Shown piece after piece: positions 42,732 through 51,111 of a DNA stretch of 64,000 nt (within the stretch, counting starts at the first letter, position 1; each line of letters opens with the position of its first letter). The DNA comes from Myroides albus (GTDB taxonomy: Bacteria > Bacteroidota > Bacteroidia > Flavobacteriales > Flavobacteriaceae). The notes below the pieces were generated by a model. It was not told where the DNA came from. It ran no database searches and worked only from the letters and a program-made list of their open reading frames with translations. A program made the translations under genes and the position numbers. The DNA is taken from assembly GCF_009711045.1 (NCBI RefSeq), contig NZ_WMJX01000007.1, forward strand, positions 42,543-106,542. The letters run 5' to 3'.

Positions 42732-43985
42732 ATGAAATTAAAGCGAGTTGTTGTAACAGGTTTAGGTGCTCTTACGCCAATTGGAAACAATATTCAAGAA
42801 TATTGGAACAACCTGATTAATGGAGTTAGCGGAGCTGCACCCATTACATATTTTGACGCTACCAATTTCAAAACTCAGTTTGCGTGCGAGATAAAGAATT
42901 TTAACGTAGAGGATTTTATTGAGAGAAAAGAAGCACGAAAAATGGACCGTTATGCACAATATGCTATGGTAAGTGCAGATGAAGCGATCAAAGATTCAGG
43001 ATTAAATTTAGAAACTATTGATTTAGATAGAGCAGGAGTTATTTGGGGTTCTGGTATTGGAGGATTAGAGACTTTTCAAAATGAAGTAACTAATTTCGTA
43101 CAAGGAAATGGAATTCCGAAATTCAACCCTTTCTTTATCCCTAAAATGATAGCAGATTTAGCAGGAGGTCATATATCAATGAAGTATGGACTTAGAGGGC
43201 CAAACTTTACGACTGTTTCTGCATGTGCATCTTCTACAAATGCAATAATCGATGCGTTTAACTACATTCGCTTAGGTATGGCAGATATCTTCGTAACAGG
43301 AGGATCAGAAGCTGCTGTAACAATTGCAGGTATAGGAGGATTCAATGCAATGCACGCATTATCAACGAGAAACGACGACCCACAAACAGCGTCACGTCCA
43401 ATGGATAATGAGCGTGACGGTTTCGTTTTAGGAGAAGGAGCTGGAGCATTAGTAATTGAAGAATATGAACACGCTGTTGCACGTGGAGCAAAAATCTACT
43501 GCGAAATCGGTGGTGGTGGAATGTCTGCAGATGCACACCATTTAACTGCACCTCATCCAGAAGGACTTGGAGCGACAAATGTAATGATCAACTGTTTAAA
43601 AGATGCTGGATTAGAAGCTAAAGATGTTGATGTATTAAATATGCATGGTACTTCTACTCCATTAGGAGATATCGCTGAATCTAAAGCAATCTTAAACGTA
43701 TTTGGAGAACACGCCTATGACATGAACCTAAACTCGACAAAATCGATGACAGGTCACTTATTAGGTGCAGCAGGAGTAATTGAAGCAATCTCAGTTATTC
43801 TTTCTATAGAACACGGTATCGTACCTCCAACTATCAACCATTTCACTGATGATGAAAGTATCGATCCTAAACTAAACTTCACTTTCAACAAAGCTCAGAA
43901 AAGAGATGTAAAAGTAGGTATGAGTAATACATTTGGATTCGGAGGACACAACGCTTGTGTCTTAGTGAAAAAATTAGAAAACTAA
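42732..43985 (+). CDS. fabF: 3-oxoacyl-ACP synthase II
   Basis: This condensing enzyme elongates fatty acids with malonyl-ACP. I use ATG 42732 (MKLKRVVVTGLGALTPIGN); the upstream frame to 42687 adds an untypical MKVGIFFLQTINLSF. The catalytic Cys is in TVSACASSTNAI (about residue 164), with His in NMHGTSTPLGD and in STKSMTGHLLGAAG. Its 417 residues are the normal length. rnc starts 10 bp after the stop. Confidence 0.97.
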   Translation: MKLKRVVVTGLGALTPIGNNIQEYWNNLINGVSGAAPITYFDATNFKTQFACEIKNFNVEDFIERKEARKMDRYAQYAMVSADEAIKDSGLNLETIDLDRAGVIWGSGIGGLETFQNEVTNFVQGNGIPKFNPFFIPKMIADLAGGHISMKYGLRGPNFTTVSACASSTNAIIDAFNYIRLGMADIFVTGGSEAAVTIAGIGGFNAMHALSTRNDDPQTASRPMDNERDGFVLGEGAGALVIEEYEHAVARGAKIYCEIGGGGMSADAHHLTAPHPEGLGATNVMINCLKDAGLEAKDVDVLNMHGTSTPLGDIAESKAILNVFGEHAYDMNLNSTKSMTGHLLGAAGVIEAISVILSIEHGIVPPTINHFTDDESIDPKLNFTFNKAQKRDVKVGMSNTFGFGGHNACVLVKKLEN

Positions 43986-43995
43986 GAATACTCTT

Positions 43996-44742
43996 ATGTT
44001 GAGTAAGCTAATAAATAAGATATATAAAAATTCCCGTTCCTCTAATGAAGACGGGAATTTTTGTCGTACAATATTTAAGATTACAGGAATAAAACCTGCT
44101 GATCCACAATACTACAAATTAGCCTTCACTCACCGTTCTATGAACATAATAGATACACATGGCAATCCGGTAAACTACGAAAGATTGGAGTTTCTGGGCG
44201 ATGCTATGTTGGGCTCTATTATCGCTTCTTATCTTTATTTACAGGTGCCTTATGGAGATGAAGGATACTTGACTAAAATGCGTTCTAAAATAGTCAGTCG
44301 CGAAAACTTAAATAGTTTAGGCAAAGAACTTGACTTGATCTCACATGTAGAAAGCAAAATGGGTAACCAACAATTTGGTGAGAATATTTATGGCAACCTT
44401 TTAGAAGCACTAATTGGCGCAATATACCTCGACTTAGGATACCCAGCATGTGAACGCTTCATCCACGAAAAACTATTGTCGAAAGTAGCTGATATAGAGC
44501 AATTAGAAACAAAAATAACAAGCTATAAGAGTCTACTGATAGAATGGTGTCAAAAAAACAAACACACTTTCAAATTTGACACTTTCGAAGAAGACACTGC
44601 AGAAGACACAAAGTATTTTGGTGTAAAATTATATATCGACAATAAAGTAATCGCAAGAGCAAGGGCAACTTCTAAGAAGAAAGCAGAAGAAAAAGCCGCG
44701 CAAAGGGCTTATTTCGCACTTCAAGAAAAAATTCATAAATAA
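43996..44742 (+). CDS. rnc: Ribonuclease III
   Basis: The 248-residue enzyme cleaves double-stranded RNA. The signature ERLEFLGDAMLGSII (about residues 57-71) holds the catalytic Glu and Asp, NLLEALIGAIYLD holds the second acidic pair, and a double-stranded-RNA-binding domain ends the protein (KSLLIEWCQKNK...ARARATSKKKAEEKAAQRAYFAL). The N-terminal KNSRSSNEDGNF segment matches the flavobacterial form, so the start at 43996 stands. A strong hairpin lies inside these first codons. Confidence 0.96.
   Translation: MLSKLINKIYKNSRSSNEDGNFCRTIFKITGIKPADPQYYKLAFTHRSMNIIDTHGNPVNYERLEFLGDAMLGSIIASYLYLQVPYGDEGYLTKMRSKIVSRENLNSLGKELDLISHVESKMGNQQFGENIYGNLLEALIGAIYLDLGYPACERFIHEKLLSKVADIEQLETKITSYKSLLIEWCQKNKHTFKFDTFEEDTAEDTKYFGVKLYIDNKVIARARATSKKKAEEKAAQRAYFALQEKIHK
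44026..44064 (+). terminator. Terminator-like hairpin inside the rnc coding sequence
   Basis: A perfect 12-bp stem AAAAATTCCCGT/ACGGGAATTTTT has a 13-base loop and ends in a run of five T residues. It starts 30 bases into rnc. It has the full look of an intrinsic terminator and is also a double-stranded RNA of the kind RNase III recognises. Confidence 0.75.
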
Positions 44743-44817
44743 TTAGTAATTCTTCTATATTAACAATTTGATAATAACAAGTTTAACTAATAAACGTTTA
44801 AAAAATTATAATTGTTG

Positions 44818-44825
44818 TATATTTG
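44818..44825 (+). promoter_or_regulatory. -7 box TATATTTG six bases before the IPExxxVDY gene
   Basis: An exact TAnnTTTG match. The ATG at 44832 follows after six bases, so the transcript should have almost no leader. Confidence 0.6.
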
Positions 44826-44831
44826 TATCGT

Positions 44832-45332
44832 ATGAAAGATTCTACGAAAGTTATCAAACTAACATTAGATGATTTTGATATTGAAGATTACAAACTAATA
44901 GCGATACACTCTTCTAAAAAAGAAGATTATAAAGTCGTATACTCGATTAATACTACATTAGAATTATTCTTAGTTAAAGAAGAAAAAGATATAACAATTA
45001 CTACTGATGAGGGCTTCGCCAATTTCCCACACTTTGAATATGAAGATCACGACCATCATATCTTGTGGAAAGTTGTAGCAAACAAGGCATTCATTAAACC
45101 TGATACAGATATTGAATCTCCTCTATTTAGTGATAAAAAACACGCTATTACAAAGCAAGGTTACCTTGTGCCCGAACTGAAAAACGTTGATTACTTAATA
45201 AAAATAGAAGATACTGATGAATATTTTGACATTGGTATAGTCCTTGAAAAGTTAAACTCAATCAAAATCTTCTCTACTGCCTACGAAGTTAGACAGGAAA
45301 CAATTAAAAATAGAAAAAACCTAATTTTTTAA
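44832..45332 (+). CDS. IPExxxVDY-family protein of unknown function
   Basis: Start taken at ATG 44832 (MKDSTKVIKLTLDDFD), because the longer frame begins with TTG inside the -7 box. The 166-residue protein carries the family motif as VPELKNVDYLIKIED (about residue 120) and ends KNRKNLIF. Such proteins are found in Bacteroidota directly before pyruvate kinase; here pyk starts 3 bp after the stop, so a link to glycolysis is possible but unproven. No catalytic motif, signal or membrane helix is seen. Confidence 0.88.
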   Translation: MKDSTKVIKLTLDDFDIEDYKLIAIHSSKKEDYKVVYSINTTLELFLVKEEKDITITTDEGFANFPHFEYEDHDHHILWKVVANKAFIKPDTDIESPLFSDKKHAITKQGYLVPELKNVDYLIKIEDTDEYFDIGIVLEKLNSIKIFSTAYEVRQETIKNRKNLIF

Positions 45333-45335
45333 AAT

Positions 45336-46766
45336 ATGGTAGCACAAAAAAAGACAAAAATCGTTGCAACATTAGGACCTGCTTCAAGTTCGAAAGAAGT
45401 GTTGCACAACATGATTAAGGCAGGTGTAAACGTATTTAGAATAAACTTCTCGCACGCAGATTATTCTGACGTACAAGAAAAAATTGATATAATCCGTGAG
45501 CTTAACAAAGAGTACGGATATACAACTTCTATCTTAGGAGACTTACAAGGTCCTAAGCTACGTGTCGGTGTTATGGCTGAAGATGTAATAGTTAATCCTG
45601 GTGATACTATTACTTTTTCTACGAAAGAAGAGTTCAAAGGTGACGCTCAACGCGTTTACATGAACTATCAACAATTTCCACAAGATGTAAATCCTGGGGA
45701 AAGAATTTTATTAGACGACGGAAAATTGATTTTCGAAGTTTTAGAAACAAATAGAAAAGACGAAGTAAAAGCGAAAGTTATTCAAGGAGGTCCTTTGAAA
45801 TCTAAGAAAGGGGTAAACCTTCCAATGACAAAAGTATCTTTGCCTGCTCTAACGGAAAAAGACATTAGAGATGCTATTTTTGCTATCAAAGCACAAGTAG
45901 ACTGGATGGCTTTATCTTTTGTTAGAACATCAGCGGATTTACTTGATTTGCAAAACTTAATCAATGAACACTCTGATCACAAAATTCCAATCGTTGCAAA
46001 AATCGAAAAACCGGAAGCAGTAAAAAATATCAAAAGTATTGTTACAAGCTGTGATGGTCTAATGGTTGCACGTGGTGACTTAGGAGTAGAAATTCCTGCA
46101 CAAGAGGTTCCACTAATCCAAAAAGAATTAGTACAAGCTGCAAAAAATGCGCGTATTCCTGTGATTATTGCTACTCAAATGATGGAAACAATGATCTCAA
46201 GCTTAACTCCAACAAGAGCAGAGGTAAACGACGTAGCAAACTCTGTCATGGACGGTGCTGATGCGGTGATGCTTTCTGGAGAAACTTCAGTAGGTAGCTA
46301 CCCTGTACAAGTAATTGAGAAAATGACACAAATTATTCAAAGTGTTGAAAATTCTCCATTGATTAAAGTTCCTCAAAGCCCACCGACAATCAAAACAAAT
46401 CGCTATATCACTAAAAACATTTGTTATCACGCAGCTTTAATGGCTAATGATATCGAAGCTAAGGCGATTTGTACTTTGACAAACAGTGGATATACAGCAT
46501 TCCAAATTTCTGCTTGGAGACCAAATAGTAATATCTTAGTATTCTCATCTAACAGACGTATTATTACGCAGTTAAACTTATTATGGGGAGTACAAGCATT
46601 CTATTACGACAAGTTTGTAAGTACAGACGAAACAATTGACGACATTAACAATATCGTAATGGAACAAGGTTTTGCAAAAAAAGGAGATATGGTTATTAAC
46701 CTTGCTGCTATGCCAATCGTTGAAAAAGGTATGGTAAATACTTTAAGAATTTCTGAAGTAAAATAA
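45336..46766 (+). CDS. pyk: Pyruvate kinase
   Basis: The last glycolytic enzyme makes ATP and pyruvate from phosphoenolpyruvate. The 476 residues start KKTKIVATLGPASSS; the active-site segment IPIVAKIEKPEAVKNI holds the catalytic Lys and Glu ligands, followed by DGLMVARGDLGVEIP and MDGADAVMLSGETSVGSYP. The start overlaps nothing but is only 3 bp from the IPExxxVDY stop, so the two genes form an operon. A strong terminator follows. Confidence 0.97.
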   Translation: MVAQKKTKIVATLGPASSSKEVLHNMIKAGVNVFRINFSHADYSDVQEKIDIIRELNKEYGYTTSILGDLQGPKLRVGVMAEDVIVNPGDTITFSTKEEFKGDAQRVYMNYQQFPQDVNPGERILLDDGKLIFEVLETNRKDEVKAKVIQGGPLKSKKGVNLPMTKVSLPALTEKDIRDAIFAIKAQVDWMALSFVRTSADLLDLQNLINEHSDHKIPIVAKIEKPEAVKNIKSIVTSCDGLMVARGDLGVEIPAQEVPLIQKELVQAAKNARIPVIIATQMMETMISSLTPTRAEVNDVANSVMDGADAVMLSGETSVGSYPVQVIEKMTQIIQSVENSPLIKVPQSPPTIKTNRYITKNICYHAALMANDIEAKAICTLTNSGYTAFQISAWRPNSNILVFSSNRRIITQLNLLWGVQAFYYDKFVSTDETIDDINNIVMEQGFAKKGDMVINLAAMPIVEKGMVNTLRISEVK

Positions 46767-46786
46767 AAATCTAACTATATTACAAC

Positions 46787-46816
46787 AAAAAGGGGAGTCA
46801 TTAGACTCCCCTTTTT
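46787..46816. terminator. Bidirectional terminator of pyk and the HD hydrolase gene
   Basis: The stem AAAAGGGGAGTC/GACTCCCCTTTT has a four-base loop and A/T runs on both sides. It is flush with the stop of the convergent gene. Confidence 0.93.
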
Positions 46817-47466
46817 TATGCTTCTCCCTCCCACTCAGTATAAAACTGAGCTAAAAAGTTTTCCATGTATCGATGGCGACCTTCAGCAAGTTTCAGACCT
46901 GTTTTAGTATTCATTAGATCTTTCAACTTAAGTAATTTCTCGTAAAAGTGATTAACACTTGTCCCTTTATGGTTTTTGTACGCTTCTTTCGTCATACCAA
47001 AAACAGGGTCAATACTCGGATCGTAAATTACATTATTCTTAAATCCACCATAATTAAATGTACGGGCAATTCCAATAGCTCCTAAAGCATCTAAACGGTC
47101 TGCGTCTTGAACTATATCTAATTCATCAGATCGAAACGTTTGATTGAAATTACCCCCTTTAAAAGAGATATTCTCTATACCTAAAACAACGTGATCAATC
47201 ACATCGGATTCAAACTTTAACTGCTCAAGCAATTTACGCGCTTTAAGCGGTCCAATGGATTCATCACCATCGTGAAACTTACTATCAGCTATATCGTGCA
47301 AAAGAGCAATTAACTTAACCACGGTAAGGTTAACTTCACCTTCTTCTTTAGCAATCGTTAAAGCAGTCCGATAAACTCGCTCGATGTGAAACCAATCGTG
47401 TCCACTCTCAGCGTTTTCTAACTCTTTCTTTACATAAAGAATTACTTGATCAATTTGTTTGTCCAT
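46816..47466 (-). CDS. HD-domain phosphohydrolase
   Basis: The 216-residue protein has the HD-domain metal ligands: His in ESGHDWFHIERV (about residue 20), the HD pair in LIALLHDIADSKFHDG (about 53-54) and Asp in DIVQDADRLDALGAIGIAR (about 120). This matches the YpgQ/YedJ-type group of nucleotide or pyrophosphate hydrolases. The substrate is unknown. The acyl-ACP desaturase gene ends 37 bp upstream on the same strand. Confidence 0.9.
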   Translation of the reverse strand: MDKQIDQVILYVKKELENAESGHDWFHIERVYRTALTIAKEEGEVNLTVVKLIALLHDIADSKFHDGDESIGPLKARKLLEQLKFESDVIDHVVLGIENISFKGGNFNQTFRSDELDIVQDADRLDALGAIGIARTFNYGGFKNNVIYDPSIDPVFGMTKEAYKNHKGTSVNHFYEKLLKLKDLMNTKTGLKLAEGRHRYMENFLAQFYTEWEGEA

Positions 47467-47503
47467 TTTATTGTGTTGTTTGAGTTGTTTGAGGTTTGTG
47501 TTG

Positions 47504-48502
47504 CTATTTAATCAGCGCTGGACGTACCCATTTAAACACATGCGGCTCACTCTCTACTACCATTCTCTCAGCTACACGAGTCATTCTTGCAGGTAACTTC
47601 ATTAAGTAGTCACGCGCTTTTTCAGCTTCATCAGTTAAATTAGTTAAATCAGCAATCTTCCAACGTTGAATTAATTTCTCCATAATATCAACATAGTCAT
47701 GAGCGGTATACACGCCAATACGCTGAGCCGAGTCAGAAAAACGCTCAAAAGCATCACCCATCTTACCACCTGACTCCCTGATAAGGTTTGCAGGCATTGT
47801 AATCTTTCTTCTCATCATATCCACGAATGCCAATAACATCTCACTTGCATCTACTTTGAAAATTCTATCGACAAACTCTGAATAAGCATGATGATGACGC
47901 ATCTCATCTCCAGCAATCAATCTACAAATCTTAGATAGCTTATGATCTCCATATTGCTTAGCTAATTTAGCTACGCGATTATGAGAAACATAAGTAGCTA
48001 ATTCTTGGAAACTTGTAAACACAAAGTTCTTGTAAGGATCTCTATCTGTACCAGGGTCAAAGCCATCATTCAATAAATGATGCGTAGTAATCTCCACCTC
48101 TCTCATGTCCACACGACCAGAAAGGTATAAGTACTTATTCAGCAAATCCCCGTGTCGGTTTTCTTCACCAGTCCAATGGCGAATCCACTTTGCCCAACCA
48201 TTTCCACCTTCACCTTCTTTTTGTTTCACACCTTCCACATCCATTAACCAAGATTCATAAGTAGGTAGTGCTTCTTCAGTAATAGTATCTCCAACAAGAA
48301 CTACCCAAAAATCGTAAGGTAATTCTTTTGCGTATTCTCTTAATTCGATGACCTCATCAATAAATTCCTCACTCTCAGAGTCAGGCAATAAATCCGAAGG
48401 TTGCCAAATTTTCTCAACTGGAATAAGATAGTTATCAACAAAACTATCTATATTCTTTTCTAAGAAGTGCATCACTTCCAGACGTACGTTTTTAATAGAC
48501 AT
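47504..48502 (-). CDS. Acyl-ACP desaturase (stearoyl-ACP delta-9 desaturase family)
   Basis: This soluble di-iron enzyme puts a double bond into acyl-ACP. Both iron-binding helices are clear: the EENRHGDLL motif (about residue 131) and DEMRHHHAYSEF (about 217), with further Glu ligands near ELREYAKEL and FTSFQELATYVSH. Its 332 residues fit bacterial forms. PlsC follows downstream on the same strand, so desaturation and phospholipid acylation may be expressed together. Confidence 0.93.
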   Translation of the reverse strand: MSIKNVRLEVMHFLEKNIDSFVDNYLIPVEKIWQPSDLLPDSESEEFIDEVIELREYAKELPYDFWVVLVGDTITEEALPTYESWLMDVEGVKQKEGEGGNGWAKWIRHWTGEENRHGDLLNKYLYLSGRVDMREVEITTHHLLNDGFDPGTDRDPYKNFVFTSFQELATYVSHNRVAKLAKQYGDHKLSKICRLIAGDEMRHHHAYSEFVDRIFKVDASEMLLAFVDMMRRKITMPANLIRESGGKMGDAFERFSDSAQRIGVYTAHDYVDIMEKLIQRWKIADLTNLTDEAEKARDYLMKLPARMTRVAERMVVESEPHVFKWVRPALIK

Positions 48503-48571
48503 AAATAATGATTTATATCCTATACTGCTGCGGGTTTGGTTTAGTTTGTTTGAGCAGATAGGCAGTAATTA

Positions 48572-49303
48572 TTAAACTAATTTTGATTTGATTCTTTCTT
48601 CACACTTAGCAAAGATTTCTTCAAATGTATAGTCAGAAACCTTCATAGGTTCATGAGCATATATACTTATATTAGCAAGCATACCAAAAGGAAACTTGCC
48701 AAATCGGAATAACTTCCAAGAGTTATTAATCGTCAATGGTACAACATAAGCCTCTGGAGCATACTTAATCAACATCTTCACTCCATTCTCTGAAAAGCGT
48801 TTTAGCTTGCCATCTCGACTGCGAGTACCTTCAGGAAAAATTACAGCAGATCGGTTATACTTAGCGATATATTGCCCTAAATCTCTAATTGCTGCAAGAG
48901 CCTGTTTAGCATCTTTTCTGTCAATCAACACAGAACCACCATGCTTAAGGTTGTACGAAACACTGGGAAATCCTTTCCCTAACTCCTTCTTACTAACAAA
49001 TTTTGGATGATTCTTTCTAAAAAACCATATAATCATAGGAATATCAAACATACTTTGATGATTAGATACAAAGATTATTGGTTTATCTGTAGGAAGGTCC
49101 TTATGACCTCGAAATTTATAGGTAGTTCCAAGTACGCCAGTAACGAGCATTAACCACCACACCAAGGAATCTACAACTTTTTTATGTGCCTGGTACCCAA
49201 ATAGATTAAAAGCAATCCATTGAAAAGCTTGAAAAACATATAAGACCACCAGCAACAATACTACAAAGAGTATAGAAAAGGGGATTGATATTATCTTTTG
49301 CAT
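48572..49303 (-). CDS. plsC: 1-acyl-sn-glycerol-3-phosphate acyltransferase, PlsC family
   Basis: The 243-residue membrane-bound enzyme adds the second acyl chain in phospholipid synthesis. The N-terminal hydrophobic helix (ILFVVLLLVVLYVFQ) is followed by the catalytic NHQSMFD (HX4D, about residue 85) and the FPEGTRSRDGKLKRF motif (about 155). It lies upstream of the desaturase gene on the same strand and has a good -7 box. Confidence 0.93.
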   Translation of the reverse strand: MQKIISIPFSILFVVLLLVVLYVFQAFQWIAFNLFGYQAHKKVVDSLVWWLMLVTGVLGTTYKFRGHKDLPTDKPIIFVSNHQSMFDIPMIIWFFRKNHPKFVSKKELGKGFPSVSYNLKHGGSVLIDRKDAKQALAAIRDLGQYIAKYNRSAVIFPEGTRSRDGKLKRFSENGVKMLIKYAPEAYVVPLTINNSWKLFRFGKFPFGMLANISIYAHEPMKVSDYTFEEIFAKCEERIKSKLV

Positions 49304-49323
49304 TTGCTTATATAGTTAATAAG

Positions 49324-49331
49324 CAAATATA
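49324..49331 (-). promoter_or_regulatory. -7 box TATATTTG of plsC
   Basis: An exact match on the minus strand, 20 bp before the plsC start codon and next to the terminator of the upstream gene. Confidence 0.6.
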
Positions 49332-49335
49332 CATT

Positions 49336-49372
49336 AAAAAAAAGACCACCCTCAGAGGTGGTCTACTTTTTT
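49336..49372 (-). terminator. Intrinsic terminator of the bacilliredoxin gene
   Basis: The stem AGACCACC/GGTGGTCT has a six-base loop and, on the minus strand, a run of eight T residues. It lies between the bacilliredoxin stop and the plsC promoter. Confidence 0.9.
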
Positions 49373-49781
49373 AGCAATATTCTTGAAAAGCGTCTTTTAA
49401 ATTCTCAGCAATTACTTCTGCTGGATGCCCTTCGATATGATGTCTTTCTAACATGTGTACTAATTCTCCATCTTTAAATAGAGCCATTGAAGGCGAAGAA
49501 GGAGGAAAAGGGAACATATGCTTACGTGCTGCATCTACAGCATCTTTATCTACTCCAGCAAATACAGTGATAATGTTTGCTGGTTTCTTATCTCCTGTAA
49601 GGCTCATGATAGCCCCTGGACGTGCATTACGAGCTGCACAACCACAAACAGAATTAACAACTACTAAAGTTGTATCGCCCTTTGCAATTACTGCATCTAC
49701 TTCTTCTGCTGTATGTAGTGATTCAAATCCTGCATCAACTAATTCTTGACGCATTGGTTTTACTATTTCTTCTGGATACAT
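49371..49781 (-). CDS. BrxA/BrxB-family bacilliredoxin
   Basis: I use ATG 49781 ([19 protein letters not shown]), the standard start; the longer frame adds 21 untypical residues that would cross the promoter. The 136-residue protein has the CGC active site in [17 protein letters not shown] and the [24 protein letters not shown] tail. In Firmicutes such proteins remove bacillithiol from proteins; Bacteroidota also carry the family. No bacillithiol biosynthesis gene is in the window. Confidence 0.93.
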   Translation of the reverse strand: MYPEEIVKPMRQELVDAGFESLHTAEEVDAVIAKGDTTLVVVNSVCGCAARNARPGAIMSLTGDKKPANIITVFAGVDKDAVDAARKHMFPFPPSSPSMALFKDGELVHMLERHHIEGHPAEVIAENLKDAFQEYC

Positions 49782-49808
49782 AATATTTAATCTAAATAGG
49801 TTATAAAG

Positions 49809-49816
49809 CAAAGTTA
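49809..49816 (-). promoter_or_regulatory. -7 box TAACTTTG of the bacilliredoxin gene
   Basis: An exact TAnnTTTG match on the minus strand, 27 bp before ATG 49781 and inside the longer reading frame, which supports the shorter start. Confidence 0.6.
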
Positions 49817-49878
49817 CACATTTTCTTAAAGAAAGGAATAGCACAATTATAAAGAAATGTTATACTTTATATTAGAGC

Positions 49879-51024
49879 TTATTTCTTGCTTTTTTTCTTC
49901 ATTTTATTTAACCAAATAAACAAGCCTGTAATAGGCAAACTCGTAGCAATAAGACAGACAATGAAATAGATAAACTTCGAAAAACCACCATAAATATCTC
50001 CAAAATGCAATGGTCGAATTGAGGCTGACAACTTCTCTCCTATGCTCTTTTCACTAAATAACTCTTTTCGAATTACCACACCTGTATACTGATCTATAAA
50101 AACGCGATCTGTCACTGTTTCGTTGAATCGAGCCAATTCGTTCTTGCTAATCTCAAAACTACCTTCTGCGTTTTTAGGCAGTGTTACAGTTACTGTTCTT
50201 GCTTGGTAAGGCAAAGCTTTATCGGCCAAAGCTAATGCATCTTCCAAGCGAATAGATCTACCATCTTCGACAACATTTGATAATGGTTTCACTTCATTTC
50301 TTCCTCCAAATACTTTTGTTCCCAGTACCTTGCTCAACCCATCTCTGTACCACTCAAAGGACCAACATAATCCAGTGATTGACAAAACAAATAAAACAGC
50401 AAAAGTATAAAAGCCAAGCGTATTGTGTAGATCGTGATTAATTCGCTTCCAATTCGCCTTAAACTTAACTTGAAAGCCTGGTCTAAAACTTTTCCAACCT
50501 TTAACTTTTTTGGGTAACCATAGAATCATTCCTGAAATAGATAAAACGATGAAGATGATAGTTGAAACTCCAACTATTGGTCGTCCAATCTTCATATCTA
50601 ACAACAGCCATCTATGCAACTTAAATACAGTCATAAAGAATTCACTGGCAGGTCCCCTACCCTCACCCAGAACCTCTCCATTATATGGATTAACATAAAC
50701 TGTTTCTCCACGCTTATCTTTATCAGCAAAAGAAACTGAAAACACATAAGGCTTTATGGCGTTATCTGAAATACTAACACGACTAACTACCCCATTGTAT
50801 TGTTGCTCAATATCACTTTGCAGCTTATTCAGGCTCACTTTGGTATCACCTACTTCCGCAATCTTATACATACTAGGGGCTAACCATGTTTGTATTTCAC
50901 TCTTATACGTATAAATAGTCCCTGTTAAACAGACAACAAATAAAATCACAGAGCTACCTATACCCAACCAAAGGTGAATATCATTGATAAATTTTCTGAA
51001 AGTATAATGCTTTTTCACATTCAT
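49879..51024 (-). CDS. PepSY-associated transmembrane protein, likely ferric-siderophore reductase type
   Basis: Start taken at ATG 51024 (MNVKKHYTFRKFINDIHLWLG), the usual family N-terminus. About four membrane helices carry histidines (DIHLWLGIGSSVILFV, KLHRWLLLDM, INHDLHNTLGFYTF, IRPLHFGDIYGG), with a periplasmic PepSY domain between them (SKNELARFNETVTDRVFIDQYTGVVI). Such proteins accompany TonB siderophore receptors and some reduce the imported iron complex. It lies directly downstream of the receptor gene on the same strand. Confidence 0.9.
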   Translation of the reverse strand: MNVKKHYTFRKFINDIHLWLGIGSSVILFVVCLTGTIYTYKSEIQTWLAPSMYKIAEVGDTKVSLNKLQSDIEQQYNGVVSRVSISDNAIKPYVFSVSFADKDKRGETVYVNPYNGEVLGEGRGPASEFFMTVFKLHRWLLLDMKIGRPIVGVSTIIFIVLSISGMILWLPKKVKGWKSFRPGFQVKFKANWKRINHDLHNTLGFYTFAVLFVLSITGLCWSFEWYRDGLSKVLGTKVFGGRNEVKPLSNVVEDGRSIRLEDALALADKALPYQARTVTVTLPKNAEGSFEISKNELARFNETVTDRVFIDQYTGVVIRKELFSEKSIGEKLSASIRPLHFGDIYGGFSKFIYFIVCLIATSLPITGLFIWLNKMKKKSKK

Positions 51025-51042
51025 AAAAAGACTTATAAAAAG

Positions 51043-51080
51043 AACAAACACGATTCTATCATTGTAAAATCGTGTTTGTT
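51043..51080 (-). terminator. Hairpin between the siderophore receptor and PepSY genes
   Basis: The perfect 13-bp stem AACAAACACGATT/AATCGTGTTTGTT has a 12-base loop and is followed on the minus strand by CTTTTTA. It ends about 18 bp before the PepSY start codon, so it can act as an attenuator or partial terminator within the unit. Confidence 0.75.
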
Positions 51081-51111
51081 ATATGTTACTAACTATATTT
51101 ATCTAAGATGA

